Below, in pieces: positions 26,567-35,617 of a DNA stretch of 64,000 nucleotides. A program made the translations under genes and the position numbers. The stretch is from assembly GCF_006716485.1 (NCBI RefSeq), contig NZ_VFPD01000001.1, positions 1,301,096 to 1,365,095 of the forward strand, written 5' to 3'. The stretch comes from Chryseobacterium aquifrigidense (GTDB lineage Bacteria > Bacteroidota > Bacteroidia > Flavobacteriales > Weeksellaceae). The first letter of the stretch is position 1. Each line of letters opens with the position of its first letter. Under the pieces are notes generated by a model. It saw only the letters and a program-made list of their open reading frames with translations. It was not told the origin of the DNA and did not search any database.

Positions 26567-26574
26567 TACCTTTG
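26567..26574 (+). promoter_or_regulatory. -7 element for the small lipoprotein gene
   Basis: TACCTTTG, 26 nt before the ATG at 26600 and downstream of the palindrome at 26528. Confidence 0.6.
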
Positions 26575-26599
26575 AACTATCACCACAAAATAGAGTATT

Positions 26600-26833
26600 A
26601 TGAAGATTATTATGTCAAGCCTGCTTATAGCAATTATTGTCCTGAGTTGTAAAAAAGAATCCAAAACAGAAACCCATGTTACGACAGACACTGTCATAGC
26701 TGATACCATAAGGACGGATTCTGTTTCTCCCGTAAGTCCAATCGCTTCCGATACAATCCATCGTGATACGGTTTCCTCAAAAAAACTTACAGATACTACA
26801 GGAGCCCATCAAAATAAAATCCCAAAGAAATAG
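26600..26833 (+). CDS. Small lipoprotein with Thr/Asp-rich tail
   Basis: 77 aa. Hydrophobic N-terminus with lipobox IVLSC (Cys17), followed by KKES and a repetitive tail of DT/SDT units (TDTVIADTIRTDS and SDTIHRDTVSS). It is predicted to be lipid-anchored and short enough to be unstructured. No family is recognised. It carries the clearest Crp-type operator in the window and opens the stress island. Confidence 0.75.
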   Translation: MKIIMSSLLIAIIVLSCKKESKTETHVTTDTVIADTIRTDSVSPVSPIASDTIHRDTVSSKKLTDTTGAHQNKIPKK

Positions 26834-27150
26834 TAGTTTTTTCTGTTATTACTTTGAAAAACCCGTTTTCATTAAGTGAAAACGGGTTTTTATTGTATTG
26901 GATTTCAATATACTGTACAATCTATAGCTTAAACATGTGGTATCAAAAAATCAATTTAATTGCATTTTTACTACCGATATTTGGTCAATAAATGAAAAAC
27001 ATGGCTGAAGTTATTAAAATTTTTAACTTTTTTTAACTTTAGGAATAATCATTAAGGTGCGGTTTTTGCATGCATATTACAATCGATTACCAATATTTTT
27101 ACTAAGACTAAGAAGAGGAGAAGAAGAAAACAACACCAAAAACAACTATT
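26834..27150. other. Intergenic region before the tandem Crp/Fnr genes
   Basis: 317 bp. After the lipoprotein terminator it is AT-rich, with two copies of a TTTTTAACTTT-like stretch near 27020-27045. A purine-rich leader (AAGAGGAGAAGAAG) and an AC-rich stretch precede the ATG at 27151. No gene is seen. Confidence 0.5.
26857..26893 (+). terminator. Terminator of the small lipoprotein gene
   Basis: Perfect 15 bp stem (26857-26871 and 26877-26891) with loop TTAAG and T-rich 3' side. Confidence 0.9.
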
Positions 27151-27747
27151 ATGGTTATCGACGAAAACATTTTGATTTCAGCGGGAGCAGAAACGAGACA
27201 TTATACCCCTTCAGAAGTGATATTCTGTGAAGGGGATATTCCTAATTATTATTACCAGATTATTAAAGGAGAAGTAAAACTTAACAATTATAACGAGGAA
27301 GGAAAAGAGTTTATTCAAAACATTTTATCCGATGGAGAAAGCTGTGGAGAATCTATTCTATTCATAGAGAAACCTTATCCTATGAACGCTGAAGCCATTA
27401 CAGAGTGCAGTGTTCTAAGACTTCATAAATCCATTTTTTTCAACTTACTGAACCAGAACCCTGAATTATATATGGAGGTTAACAGTTTTCTTTCTGAACG
27501 CCTTTATTATAAATTTATTATGATGCAGAATCTTTCTTCTCAAAACCCATCCATCAGGCTTAGGGGTCTTATGGATTATTTGAAGAGTTTTCAGAAAGAT
27601 GCACGTCCATATTCATTCCTGATTCCATTAACGAGGCAGCAAATGGCTAGCCTAACAGGTCTTTGTGTGGAAACCGCGATAAGGACGATTAAGCATATGG
27701 AAAGAGATAAAATCGTGAGAATTGAAAATCGTAAAATCTTATATTAA
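27151..27747 (+). CDS. Crp/Fnr family regulator, stress island copy A
   Basis: 198 aa with a cyclic-nucleotide-binding-like domain (about 20-115), a long dimerisation helix and a C-terminal HTH (LTRQQMASLTGLCVETAIRTIKHM) ending RIENRKILY. No Fnr-type N-terminal Cys cluster is present. It is close in sequence to copy B 38 nt downstream and to the partial gene at the right edge (LTRQQ.A.LTGLCVET core). This set looks like a recent paralogous group. Candidate TGA-N6-TCA sites flank the pair. Confidence 0.88.
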   Translation: MVIDENILISAGAETRHYTPSEVIFCEGDIPNYYYQIIKGEVKLNNYNEEGKEFIQNILSDGESCGESILFIEKPYPMNAEAITECSVLRLHKSIFFNLLNQNPELYMEVNSFLSERLYYKFIMMQNLSSQNPSIRLRGLMDYLKSFQKDARPYSFLIPLTRQQMASLTGLCVETAIRTIKHMERDKIVRIENRKILY

Positions 27748-27785
27748 ATTTCTATCATTATTTATTTAAAAACCTATTTGATGTT

Positions 27786-28400
27786 ATGAAAACAATCAGC
27801 TGTATGAATATTGATGAAAGTCTTCTGTACTCTTTTGGTGCGGAAGACAGGGATTATAAAAAGCGGGAAGCGGTTTTTAGAGAAGAGGATCATGCACTTT
27901 ATTACTTTCAGATCAGTGAAGGGAAGGTAAAATTGAATAATTATAACGAAAACGGAAAGGAATTCATTCATAATATTCTGGGCAAAAAACAAAGCTTTGG
28001 GGAAGCCATGCTTTTTCTCAACCAGAAATATCCAATCAATGCCATATGTCTTGAAGATTCCCGGATTATCAGACTTCCCAAAAATAATTTCTTTGAAATG
28101 ATCACACAGAACCCTGATCTTTCTCTTGAAATGAATGCCTGTTTTTCACAGGAAATTTTTTATAAATTGAAAATGGTACAGAGCCTTGCATCAGAAAACC
28201 CTATGCAGAGGCTCAAGGGTTTACTGGAATATCTTAAAAGCTATCATGATGAAGACTGCCAAAAATGTTTTCACATTGAATTTACAAGACAACAGATTGC
28301 CAACCTTACAGGTATGCGTGTGGAAACAGTGATCCGCACCCTGAAAAAAATGGAAAAAGAGGGTAGTATTATCCTAAAAGACAGAAAAATTTTGTATTAA
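27786..28400 (+). CDS. Crp/Fnr family regulator, stress island copy B
   Basis: 204 aa paralogue of the preceding gene. It shares the segment YYFQISEGKVKLNNYNENGK, the YLKSYHDEDC linker and the HTH FTRQQIANLTGMRVETVIRT. Cysteines at the DCQKC linker are unique to this copy and could be redox-sensitive (inference). It is probably cotranscribed with copy A. A Crp-type palindrome lies just after its stop codon, in front of the KGG gene. Confidence 0.88.
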   Translation: MKTISCMNIDESLLYSFGAEDRDYKKREAVFREEDHALYYFQISEGKVKLNNYNENGKEFIHNILGKKQSFGEAMLFLNQKYPINAICLEDSRIIRLPKNNFFEMITQNPDLSLEMNACFSQEIFYKLKMVQSLASENPMQRLKGLLEYLKSYHDEDCQKCFHIEFTRQQIANLTGMRVETVIRTLKKMEKEGSIILKDRKILY

Positions 28401-28410
28401 TCTGCATTAA

Positions 28411-28426
28411 CATGATTCAGGTCATA
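28411..28426. promoter_or_regulatory. Crp/Fnr-type operator upstream of the KGG gene
   Basis: CATGATTCAGGTCATA, an imperfect palindrome with TGA-N6-TCA geometry like the 26528 site. Its centre is about 36 nt upstream of the end of the -7 element at 28448-28455, almost the same spacing as the first site. Confidence 0.55.
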
Positions 28427-28447
28427 AAAAAGTGAATTATTCTAACG

Positions 28448-28455
28448 TATATTTG
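28448..28455 (+). promoter_or_regulatory. -7 element for the KGG-protein transcript
   Basis: TATATTTG. The predicted start near 28462 gives a leader of about 155 nt before the ATG at 28616. Confidence 0.5.
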
Positions 28456-28615
28456 ACATACATTCTTTCACAATTCTTAAGCCCTTAGTAAAAGGCAAGC
28501 AAAAAGCATTTCGCTTTTATTATTATTTAAAATTATCGACACCCAATTGTTGCCGTCTAATACTAGTCACGGACTGCAATAGACATCACTAAATATTAAT
28601 AAAAAAAATTCAGTT

Positions 28616-29419
28616 ATGAACACTAGAAATTCAAGAAGCAACAGCTCAAGAGGACGTTCGCATTCGCCAGAAAACCTTGAAGAAGTATATCAATTAGGAT
28701 ATGATCATGGTTTTAATGATGCAACCAGAGATGAAGATTATGACGATGATTTTTCAGAATATGAAAATTATTTTGATAATGAAAATGACGATTATGATGA
28801 TGATGATTACGATGAAGATGATTATGATGAATACGACGACGATTATGATGATGAAGATGATGAAGATTATGATGATGACGAAGAAGACGATGATGATCAG
28901 AGAGGTCGTAGAGGAGGAAGAAGCAGTTCCAGAGGCGGAAACGGTAACCAGCAGAGAGACAGTCAGGGAAGATTTACTTCCGGTAGAGGCGGTTCTCGTG
29001 GAGGAAACGCCGGTGGTGGTTCCCGCGGACGTTCAAATTCTGGTTCCGGCTCCAGATCAGGAGGCAGAGGCAGGTCATCATCAGGAGATGGTACTTCAAG
29101 AAGAGGTTTCGCTTCCATGAGCAAAGCTGAGCGTACAAGAATTGCCAGAATGGGAGGCCAGGCTTCTCATGGTGGAGGCAGATCTTCTAACTCAGGTTCC
29201 GGCTCAGGAAGAGGAGGTTCATCAAGATCAGGAAGCAATAGTAATAGCTCAGGAAGAGGAGGTTCAAACTCAAACTCAAACTCAGGAAATTCAAGAAGAG
29301 GATTTGCTGCAATGAGTAAATCTGAGCGTACAAGAATAGCCAGAATGGGAGGCCAGGCATCCCACGGAGGCGGAAGATCTTCAGGTCGTTCCGGATTCGG
29401 AGGCAGACGTAATTCATAA
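28616..29419 (+). CDS. Acidic/Gly-rich protein with two KGG-like stress repeats
   Basis: 267 aa. After a short SR-rich start comes a strongly acidic Asp/Glu/Tyr block (about 40-98). A Gly/Arg/Ser-rich linker follows, then two copies of a GFA(S/A)MSK(A/S)ERTRIARMGGQ unit (about 162-185 and 230-255). The unit resembles the KGG motif of YciG-type stress proteins and plant group 1 LEA proteins. The protein is almost certainly disordered, and a desiccation or general-stress role is inferred. The next gene encodes a YciF-like protein, mirroring the enteric yciGFE-katN arrangement. Confidence 0.82.
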   Translation: MNTRNSRSNSSRGRSHSPENLEEVYQLGYDHGFNDATRDEDYDDDFSEYENYFDNENDDYDDDDYDEDDYDEYDDDYDDEDDEDYDDDEEDDDDQRGRRGGRSSSRGGNGNQQRDSQGRFTSGRGGSRGGNAGGGSRGRSNSGSGSRSGGRGRSSSGDGTSRRGFASMSKAERTRIARMGGQASHGGGRSSNSGSGSGRGGSSRSGSNSNSSGRGGSNSNSNSGNSRRGFAAMSKSERTRIARMGGQASHGGGRSSGRSGFGGRRNS

Positions 29420-29430
29420 TTCTTTTTCCA

Positions 29431-29470
29431 GGATTGCCTCTTTAGCCATATAAAGAGGTAATCCTTTAAT
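29431..29470 (+). terminator. Terminator/attenuator between the KGG and ferritin-like genes
   Basis: 14 bp stem (29431-29444 and 29451-29464) with one G-U pair, loop GCCATA, and a moderate T-rich tail. The next ATG is at 29490, so it could also modulate that gene. Confidence 0.65.
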
Positions 29471-29489
29471 AACAAACACCATTCACACC

Positions 29490-30077
29490 ATGCCCAATAA
29501 AATATTAGAAACCAATAGTGCAGTTTCTGCCACCAAAAAAGGTACGGCAGATAAGACAACTGTCAATGAGGATGAAATGAAAAATTCTCCCCTTCACAAG
29601 TTCTTTGTGAGTGCCCTAAAGGATATTTATTTTGCTGAAAATGCAATTCTGGATGCATTGGAAAAAATGCAGGAAGCAGCTACTGCTGAAGAATTGAAGG
29701 ATGCTTTTGAAGACCATCACCTTCAGACCCAAAAACATGTTAAGCGTTTGGAAAAAGTTTTCAAGCTCATTGATGAAAAGCCTGAAAAGAAAGAATGCAA
29801 GGCAATTAAAGGGATTATTGAAGAAGGTGAAGAAGTTATCAAAGCTACAGAAGACGGTACTGCAACGAGAGATGTCGCCCTTATTATTGCGGCACAGAAA
29901 GTAGAACATTACGAAATCGCCACATATGGCGGTTTGGCTCAGCTTGCCATAACGATGGGACATGATAAGGCAGCCGATCTCCTTGAAAGAACACTTCAGG
30001 AAGAAGAAGATACCGATTCTTACCTTACAGATATTGCAGAGACATCCATCAATTTTGATGCAGAACAAGAAGACTAA
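29490..30077 (+). CDS. YciE/YciF-family (DUF892) ferritin-like protein
   Basis: 195 aa. An N-terminal low-complexity tail precedes the ferritin-like four-helix domain. Family signatures are LKDIYFAENAILDALEKM, FEDHHLQTQKHVKRLEKVF with the E/H metal-type residues, AAQKVEHYEIATYGGLAQLA and ERTLQEEEDTDSYLT. Such proteins accompany catalase and KGG genes in stress loci, and binding of iron or manganese is inferred. Cytoplasmic. It follows the KGG gene and precedes two unknown small genes and katE. Confidence 0.9.
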   Translation: MPNKILETNSAVSATKKGTADKTTVNEDEMKNSPLHKFFVSALKDIYFAENAILDALEKMQEAATAEELKDAFEDHHLQTQKHVKRLEKVFKLIDEKPEKKECKAIKGIIEEGEEVIKATEDGTATRDVALIIAAQKVEHYEIATYGGLAQLAITMGHDKAADLLERTLQEEEDTDSYLTDIAETSINFDAEQED

Positions 30078-30084
30078 ACTATAT

Positions 30085-30120
30085 AATAAGCCATGTAGCT
30101 TGTTCTATATGGCTTATTTT
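30085..30120 (+). terminator. Terminator after the DUF892 gene
   Basis: Stem AATAAGCCAT/ATGGCTTATT (30085-30094 and 30109-30118) followed by T-rich sequence. Confidence 0.7.
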
Positions 30121-30124
30121 AATC

Positions 30125-30442
30125 ATGAAATCAAAATATATGGACTGTCAGAAAATTATAAAAACACTGAGACATAAAGATTTTGTAAAAGTATCCCATA
30201 CCGGAAAGTGTTTCGAGGATGGAGCTGCAGTTTATGCGAAAGAGATCAAAGAAAATATCTTTCTTTTATTCATTATTCTGAAAGATATCGATATTGAAAA
30301 TATACAGGCATTAATTGCTCATTTCGACTGTTTTGGCAGTATAGGATTAAAAGAACCGGAACAGATCATGTTTTATTTATCCATAAAAGATAAAAATGAC
30401 CTTCATTATTTTGAACAGTATTTGAAAGTTTCCAATAACTAA
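30125..30442 (+). CDS. Unknown small protein in the stress island (105 aa)
   Basis: I do not recognise a family. It has a basic N-terminus, a beta-strand-like hydrophobic core (AKEIKENIFLLFIILKDIDI) and a C-terminus that alternates helix- and strand-like stretches, with no signal peptide. It could be a small alpha/beta domain. A second in-frame ATG at 30140 would shorten it by five residues. It lies between a ferritin-like gene and another unknown gene, in line with katE. Confidence 0.6.
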   Translation: MKSKYMDCQKIIKTLRHKDFVKVSHTGKCFEDGAAVYAKEIKENIFLLFIILKDIDIENIQALIAHFDCFGSIGLKEPEQIMFYLSIKDKNDLHYFEQYLKVSNN

Positions 30443-30457
30443 TACCATTTTTTGAAT

Positions 30458-30826
30458 ATGACATTTGAAAACGACACTTTGCAACAGTCCGAATTGAACA
30501 ACAAAAATAATGCAATAGAGAATGAGTCTTTATTTCCGTCTGTTATGAATTCTTACGGAGTGACAGCTTTTCTGATTAAGTCTTTAGAAAAGATTAAGAA
30601 CAATGCTACCTGTGAAGTTCTGAAAGGAGTTATAGATACTTATCTCGAAGAATATATCCTCAATATCCAGGAGTTTCATTCTAATAACACAACGAAAACT
30701 ACGGATATGGATGCTGAAATAAGATATGAATCTCCCGCATTTACTTTATATGCCAAAACAGCTTATTATAAAGTTCTGAAGGAGGAAGAATATATCAACA
30801 GGCTTCTCGAAATTCTGGGAAAATAA
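30458..30826 (+). CDS. Unknown small helical protein in the stress island (122 aa)
   Basis: No family recognised. It has an Asn/Glu-rich N-terminal tail and then amphipathic helical stretches (AFLIKSLEKIKNNATCEVLK and YYKVLKEEEYINRLLEIL). A four-helix fold similar to small metal-binding proteins is possible but not shown. TTG at 30452 is also in frame; ATG at 30458 is chosen. It is 69 nt upstream of katE. Confidence 0.6.
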   Translation: MTFENDTLQQSELNNKNNAIENESLFPSVMNSYGVTAFLIKSLEKIKNNATCEVLKGVIDTYLEEYILNIQEFHSNNTTKTTDMDAEIRYESPAFTLYAKTAYYKVLKEEEYINRLLEILGK

Positions 30827-30894
30827 GACAGATTAATTTCTGTACCCCATGATTTACTGCTTTTGAAAGAAAATACACCAACCACAAAAAGATT

Positions 30895-33033
30895 ATGAAT
30901 ATGAACACCAACGAACACAACAAGAAAGCAGAACAACTGGATGTACACACTACTTCCAATGAAAATGAAAAACTGACTACCAATCAGGGCTTAAAGATCA
31001 ATAACAACCAGGATTCTTTAAAAGCCGGAGAACGCGGCCCTTCATTACTGGAAGATTTCATTCTGAGGGAAAAGATTACCCATTTTGATCATGAAAGAAT
31101 TCCTGAAAGAGTAGTTCACGCCAGAGGTTCCGGCGCACATGGCGTTTTTAAACTAACTAAAAGCCTTGCAGAGTACACCAAAGCAAAATTTTTAACAGAA
31201 CTGGGAAAAGAAACACCTGTATTTGTACGGTTTTCAACTGTAGCAGGGAGTAAAGGAAGTACAGATCTTGCAAGAGATGTCCGCGGATTTGCGGTTAAAT
31301 TTTATACTGAAGAAGGAAATTATGACCTGGTAGCCAATAATATGCCGGTATTTTTTATTCAGGATGCCATCAAGTTTCCTGATTTGGTACATGCTGTAAA
31401 ACCTGAGCCTGACAATGAAATTCCACAGGCTGCATCTGCCCATGATACATTCTGGGACTTTATTTCACTGATGCCCGAAAGTATGCACATGATTATGTGG
31501 CTAATGAGCGACAGAGCCATCCCGAGAAGCCTGAGAATGATGGAAGGCTTCGGAGTACATTCTTTTAAATTCATCAATGAGGCAGGAAAAGTACATTTTG
31601 TAAAATTCCATTTTAAGCCCAGATTAGGCGTGCATTCCGTAGCCTGGAGTGAAGCTCAGATGATTTCGGGAGTAGATTCTGACTTCCATAAACGGGATCT
31701 TTGGGAAGCCATAGAAAACGGCGATTATCCGGAATGGGATTTTGGGGTACAGCTTATTCCTGAAGAAGATGAACACAAATTTGATTTTGATCTTCTTGAC
31801 CCTACCAAAATAGTTCCTGAGGAAGAAGTTCCTGTGGAAATCTTCGGAACTTTAACACTTAACAGAAATCCGGATAATTTCTTTGCAGAAACCGAGCAGA
31901 TTGCTTTTCACCCGGGACATATCATTCCAGGAATAGATTTCACCAATGATCCGCTGCTGCAGGGAAGATTATTTTCATATACCGACACCCAGCTCTCAAG
32001 ACTGGGGTCGCCCAATTTCCATGAAATACCGATCAACAGATCCATCAATACGGTTCATAACAACCAAAGAGATGGTCATATGAGACAGCAGATCGTGAAA
32101 GGAAAAAGCAGCTATGAACCGAATTCCATAGGCGGCGGATGTCCTTTTCAGGCCATGATGTCTGAAGGCGGCTTTACGTCTCAGCAGGAAAGAGTTTCAG
32201 GAGTGAAAATCAGAGAAAGGAGTAAAAGCTTTGTAGATCATTATTCACAGGCAAAATTATTCTATAACAGCCAGTCTGCACCGGAGAAAACACACCTTCA
32301 GAATGCATTGATCTTTGAACTGTCAAAAGTAACCCGTCCTGAGATCAGAGAAAGACTGGTAGGGCAGCTTGCCTATATTGATACGGATCTTGCATGGAAA
32401 GTAGCAGAAAAATTAGGAGTGGAAGTTAAAAAACTGGAATGGCCTAATCAAAGCCTGCCGGCGGATAGTAACATCATAGACCTTCAAAGCGAAGAAAGAG
32501 AACCACATACAAAGTTTTCTGATGCTTTAAGCATGATGAATACCATTAAAAATACAATTAAGAGTCGGAAAATAGGCTTTATTCTTGCTAACGGTGCAGA
32601 TGGAGGAGCTGTCAATGATCTTAAAACAAAACTTGAAGCAGAAGGCGCCAGAGTGGAACTGATTGCAACAAGTGTTGCTCCGGTAAAACTCAATGACGGT
32701 TCCGAACTGACTCCCAAACATTCTCTTACCAGTACGGCAAGTGTCTGTTTTGATGCTCTTACCATCTGTCCGGGAGAAGATTCCGTAAAAGAATTGATGA
32801 TTGCTGAAAACAAACACCTGGTTCTGCATTTCATCAATGAAGCTTATAAACACTGTAAAGCAATTTACTTTGGAAAAGATACGGAGGTACTTTATCATAA
32901 TTCCAATGTATCAGCGAAACAACATGAGGATCCTGCAATCATTACATGGGAAGACAGTGATCCATCAGATAAATTCATCCAGGCTATTGCTCAGCACAGA
33001 GTCTGGGATCTTGAAAAGGAGAGAAACGCGTAA
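30895..33033 (+). CDS. katE: Large-subunit catalase (HPII type)
   Basis: 712 aa monofunctional haem catalase of clade 2, which decomposes hydrogen peroxide. The distal His is H75 ([12 protein letters not shown]), the conserved Asn is N148 ([11 protein letters not shown]) and the proximal haem Tyr is Y362 ([13 protein letters not shown]). His339 matches the E. coli HPII residue that cross-links to the haem Tyr. The C-terminal flavodoxin/DJ-1-like domain (about 560-712) is typical of large catalases. Stationary-phase or stress expression is usual for this class. It begins a run of closely spaced genes. Confidence 0.96.
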   Translation: MNMNTNEHNKKAEQLDVHTTSNENEKLTTNQGLKINNNQDSLKAGERGPSLLEDFILREKITHFDHERIPERVVHARGSGAHGVFKLTKSLAEYTKAKFLTELGKETPVFVRFSTVAGSKGSTDLARDVRGFAVKFYTEEGNYDLVANNMPVFFIQDAIKFPDLVHAVKPEPDNEIPQAASAHDTFWDFISLMPESMHMIMWLMSDRAIPRSLRMMEGFGVHSFKFINEAGKVHFVKFHFKPRLGVHSVAWSEAQMISGVDSDFHKRDLWEAIENGDYPEWDFGVQLIPEEDEHKFDFDLLDPTKIVPEEEVPVEIFGTLTLNRNPDNFFAETEQIAFHPGHIIPGIDFTNDPLLQGRLFSYTDTQLSRLGSPNFHEIPINRSINTVHNNQRDGHMRQQIVKGKSSYEPNSIGGGCPFQAMMSEGGFTSQQERVSGVKIRERSKSFVDHYSQAKLFYNSQSAPEKTHLQNALIFELSKVTRPEIRERLVGQLAYIDTDLAWKVAEKLGVEVKKLEWPNQSLPADSNIIDLQSEEREPHTKFSDALSMMNTIKNTIKSRKIGFILANGADGGAVNDLKTKLEAEGARVELIATSVAPVKLNDGSELTPKHSLTSTASVCFDALTICPGEDSVKELMIAENKHLVLHFINEAYKHCKAIYFGKDTEVLYHNSNVSAKQHEDPAIITWEDSDPSDKFIQAIAQHRVWDLEKERNA

Positions 33034-33084
33034 TCATAAAAACATCCTTCACACCAACACCAATCACTTTAAATATTTTAGATT

Positions 33085-34263
33085 ATGAAAGCAGCCGTTT
33101 TTCACTCACCGGGTAATATTACCTGTGACACCGTAGAAGATCCCAGAATTCTGGATGAAAATGATATTATTCTGAGAGTAACCTCCACAGCCATCTGTGG
33201 CAGTGATCTCCATATGTATTCCGGAGGAATTCCGCAGGCCAGACCCATGGTAATGGGACATGAATTTATGGGTATTGTAGAAGAGACCGGGAAGAACATC
33301 AGCCATCTAAAAGTAGGTGACAGGGTAGTAGTTCCTTTTCCCATCGCTTGTGGAAGCTGTTTCTTCTGCCAGCATGATCTTCCTACTGCATGTGAACACA
33401 GTAACCCTGATTATTATGGACCGGAAGGAGGTATTTTTAAAGAAAAAGGCGGTGCCTTGTTCGGGTATACCGACCTTTATGGAGGATACAACGGCGGACA
33501 GGCCCAGTATGTAAGAGTTCCATATGCAAATTTTGGCCCCAGAAAAGTTCCGGAAAACCTTACTGATGAACAGGTATTATTCCTTACAGATATTTTCCCC
33601 ACAGGCTACACAGGAGTGATGTGGGGAGAGCTTAAAGGAGGAGAAACCGTTGCTGTTTTTGGAGCAGGCCCTGTAGGTACAATGGCCGCCAAAAGCGCCG
33701 TTCTTCATCATGCGAAGAAAGTTATTGTAATTGATACCCTTCAATACAGATTAGACAGAATTAAAATGCTTACAGGATGTGAAACCATTTTGTGGGAAGA
33801 TGCTGAAAGCACTATTGAGCAAATCAGGGATATGACAGACGGCCGGGGTGCTGATCTTTGTATTGAAGCTGTAGGTTTTGAACCGGAAAGAAGTTTTATA
33901 GACCGTGCAAAAGCTGTTTTGAACTTTGAAAAAGGCTCAATCAAAGTTCTCGAAGCATGCATGAGCGCGGTACGCAGAGGTGGCATTGTTTCTGTTCTGG
34001 GAGTTTATCCCGTTAATTATGACAATTTCAGACTTGGACAGATTTTTGACAAGGGAATTACACTTAAAGCAGGACAGTGCAATGTTCATCCTATCATCGA
34101 TAAGCTCTTGGACTATGTGGTGACCGGAAAAATCACCCTTGATGATGTTATTACCCACCGTTTATCTCTTGATGAAGTAAGCAAAGGATACGAAATTTTT
34201 GATAAAAAAGAAGACGGATGTGTAAAGGTCGTTCTTGACCCGTGGAAGCTGACAGGCTTTTAA
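33085..34263 (+). CDS. Zinc-dependent alcohol dehydrogenase (formaldehyde-dehydrogenase-like)
   Basis: 392 aa medium-chain NAD(P)-dependent dehydrogenase. Catalytic zinc ligands fit C38 and H59-E60 (MGHEF). A structural zinc site is formed by C89, C92, C95 and C103. The Rossmann motif is VAVFGAGPVGTMAA. The insertion after the structural zinc resembles glutathione-independent formaldehyde dehydrogenases. The true substrate (aldehyde or alcohol) is uncertain. It follows katE by 51 nt and ends 41 nt before the CinA gene. Confidence 0.92.
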   Translation: MKAAVFHSPGNITCDTVEDPRILDENDIILRVTSTAICGSDLHMYSGGIPQARPMVMGHEFMGIVEETGKNISHLKVGDRVVVPFPIACGSCFFCQHDLPTACEHSNPDYYGPEGGIFKEKGGALFGYTDLYGGYNGGQAQYVRVPYANFGPRKVPENLTDEQVLFLTDIFPTGYTGVMWGELKGGETVAVFGAGPVGTMAAKSAVLHHAKKVIVIDTLQYRLDRIKMLTGCETILWEDAESTIEQIRDMTDGRGADLCIEAVGFEPERSFIDRAKAVLNFEKGSIKVLEACMSAVRRGGIVSVLGVYPVNYDNFRLGQIFDKGITLKAGQCNVHPIIDKLLDYVVTGKITLDDVITHRLSLDEVSKGYEIFDKKEDGCVKVVLDPWKLTGF

Positions 34264-34304
34264 TTAAAAATAAACGATACACCAATTACTCAAAATTTAA
34301 TAGT

Positions 34305-34805
34305 ATGGATTTTCAGAAAAATCTTTTAGAATATATAAGTCAGTCACTGATGACCACCGATGAAACCATTTCAATTGCAGAAAGTGTTACTTCAGGATGC
34401 TTGCAGCTGGCTTTTTCACAGATGCCCAATGCGTCTATGTTCTACAAAGGAGGAATGACGGCTTATTCTTTGTCAGAAAAAGTAAAATTACTAAAGGTTG
34501 ACAGACAGGAGGCCGAAGAATGTGATTGCGTTTCAGAGAATATTGCGGAGACGATGGCTTTAAATGTAGCAAGACTTTACGAATCCGACTGGTCTATTGC
34601 CACTACCGGCTACTGCACGCCAATCAGAAATTCAGGATATAAAATTTTTGCCTATTTCTCATTTTCTTACAAAGGTGAGATTGTCCTAACTAAAAAACTG
34701 GAATTACATCCGAAAACACAAGCTCTAAATGCCCAGCTGTATTACACCGAATTTATTTTGGGATGTTTTAAAAGTGAACTCAACAGGCTTTTAATCTTAA
34801 AATAG
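34305..34805 (+). CDS. CinA-domain protein (PncC-like nicotinamide-nucleotide amidohydrolase)
   Basis: 166 aa. This is a stand-alone CinA C-terminal domain, of which PncC deamidates NMN to NaMN. Signatures are SIAESVTSGCLQ, GGMTAYS and the ATTGYC segment. The start is ATG at 34305; an upstream ATG (34242) overlaps the dehydrogenase gene and adds an unconserved stretch. Its place in the stress operon suggests repair or recycling of pyridine nucleotides (inference). Confidence 0.85.
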   Translation: MDFQKNLLEYISQSLMTTDETISIAESVTSGCLQLAFSQMPNASMFYKGGMTAYSLSEKVKLLKVDRQEAEECDCVSENIAETMALNVARLYESDWSIATTGYCTPIRNSGYKIFAYFSFSYKGEIVLTKKLELHPKTQALNAQLYYTEFILGCFKSELNRLLILK

Positions 34806-34809
34806 ATCT

Positions 34810-35607
34810 ATGGAACGCAAAAATCAATATGCCCTTATTACAGGTGCTACCAGCGGTATAGGCTACGAACTGGCAAAACTGTTTGCAAAGAATGGTTATG
34901 ACCTTGTTATTGTGGCCAGGAATCATGAGGAGCTGAAAATGAAAGCCGATGAATTCAAAAATTACGGAATAAACGTGATCAGCATCTCCAAAAATTTATT
35001 CCTGGAGGAAGAAGTTTATTCTCTTTATTCAGAATTAAAAATGAATGGAATAAGCCCTGAAATATTGGTGAATGATGCCGGGCAGGGAGTGTACGGAAAA
35101 TTTCAGGATACGGATATCCACAGAGAAGTAGACATTGTTCAGTTAAATATCATTTCAGTCATCATATTGACCAAACTGTTTTTAAAGGACCGTCTGCCCA
35201 AGGGTTCAGGAAAAATTTTAAATCTGGCTTCTGTAGCCAGTAAAGCCCCTGGTCCGTGGCATTCGGTTTATCATGGTACGAAAGCATTTGTATTATCATG
35301 GTCTGAAGCCATCCGTGAAGAACTTAAAGATTCAGGAATTACAGTGACAGCACTTTTACCGGGACCAACCGATACTGATTTCTTTAATAAAGCAGATATG
35401 AACAGAAGTAAAATACTGGAAGACAGAGATAATCTGGCCTCTCCTGAAGAAGTGGCTGCTGATGGTTATCATGCTCTGATGAACGGTGATGATAAAATAG
35501 TATCAGGTTTAAAAAATAAGCTTTCTGTAGCAATGGCGAATATAGCCAGTGACAGTATGGCAGCTCATAGAATGGCAGAAATGCAGAAGCCTTCAGCAGA
35601 AGAATAA
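34810..35607 (+). CDS. SDR family oxidoreductase (first of pair)
   Basis: 265 aa classical short-chain dehydrogenase. The N-terminal NAD(P) motif is TGATSGIGYELA, the catalytic tetrad Tyr-Lys is YHGTK and the Ser lies in NLASVASK. The substrate is unknown. It starts 4 nt after the CinA gene, so it is cotranscribed. It is distinct in sequence from the second SDR. Confidence 0.9.
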   Translation: MERKNQYALITGATSGIGYELAKLFAKNGYDLVIVARNHEELKMKADEFKNYGINVISISKNLFLEEEVYSLYSELKMNGISPEILVNDAGQGVYGKFQDTDIHREVDIVQLNIISVIILTKLFLKDRLPKGSGKILNLASVASKAPGPWHSVYHGTKAFVLSWSEAIREELKDSGITVTALLPGPTDTDFFNKADMNRSKILEDRDNLASPEEVAADGYHALMNGDDKIVSGLKNKLSVAMANIASDSMAAHRMAEMQKPSAEE

Positions 35608-35617
35608 AAGGATATGT

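Noticed and set aside
28780-28900. GAT/GAA trinucleotide repeat as a microsatellite
   Set aside because: It is fully explained by the acidic Asp/Glu block of the KGG protein.
29167-29559. Minus-strand frame across the KGG gene
   Set aside because: Low-complexity Leu/Glu/Pro mirror of the Gly/Ser/Arg-rich coding strand.
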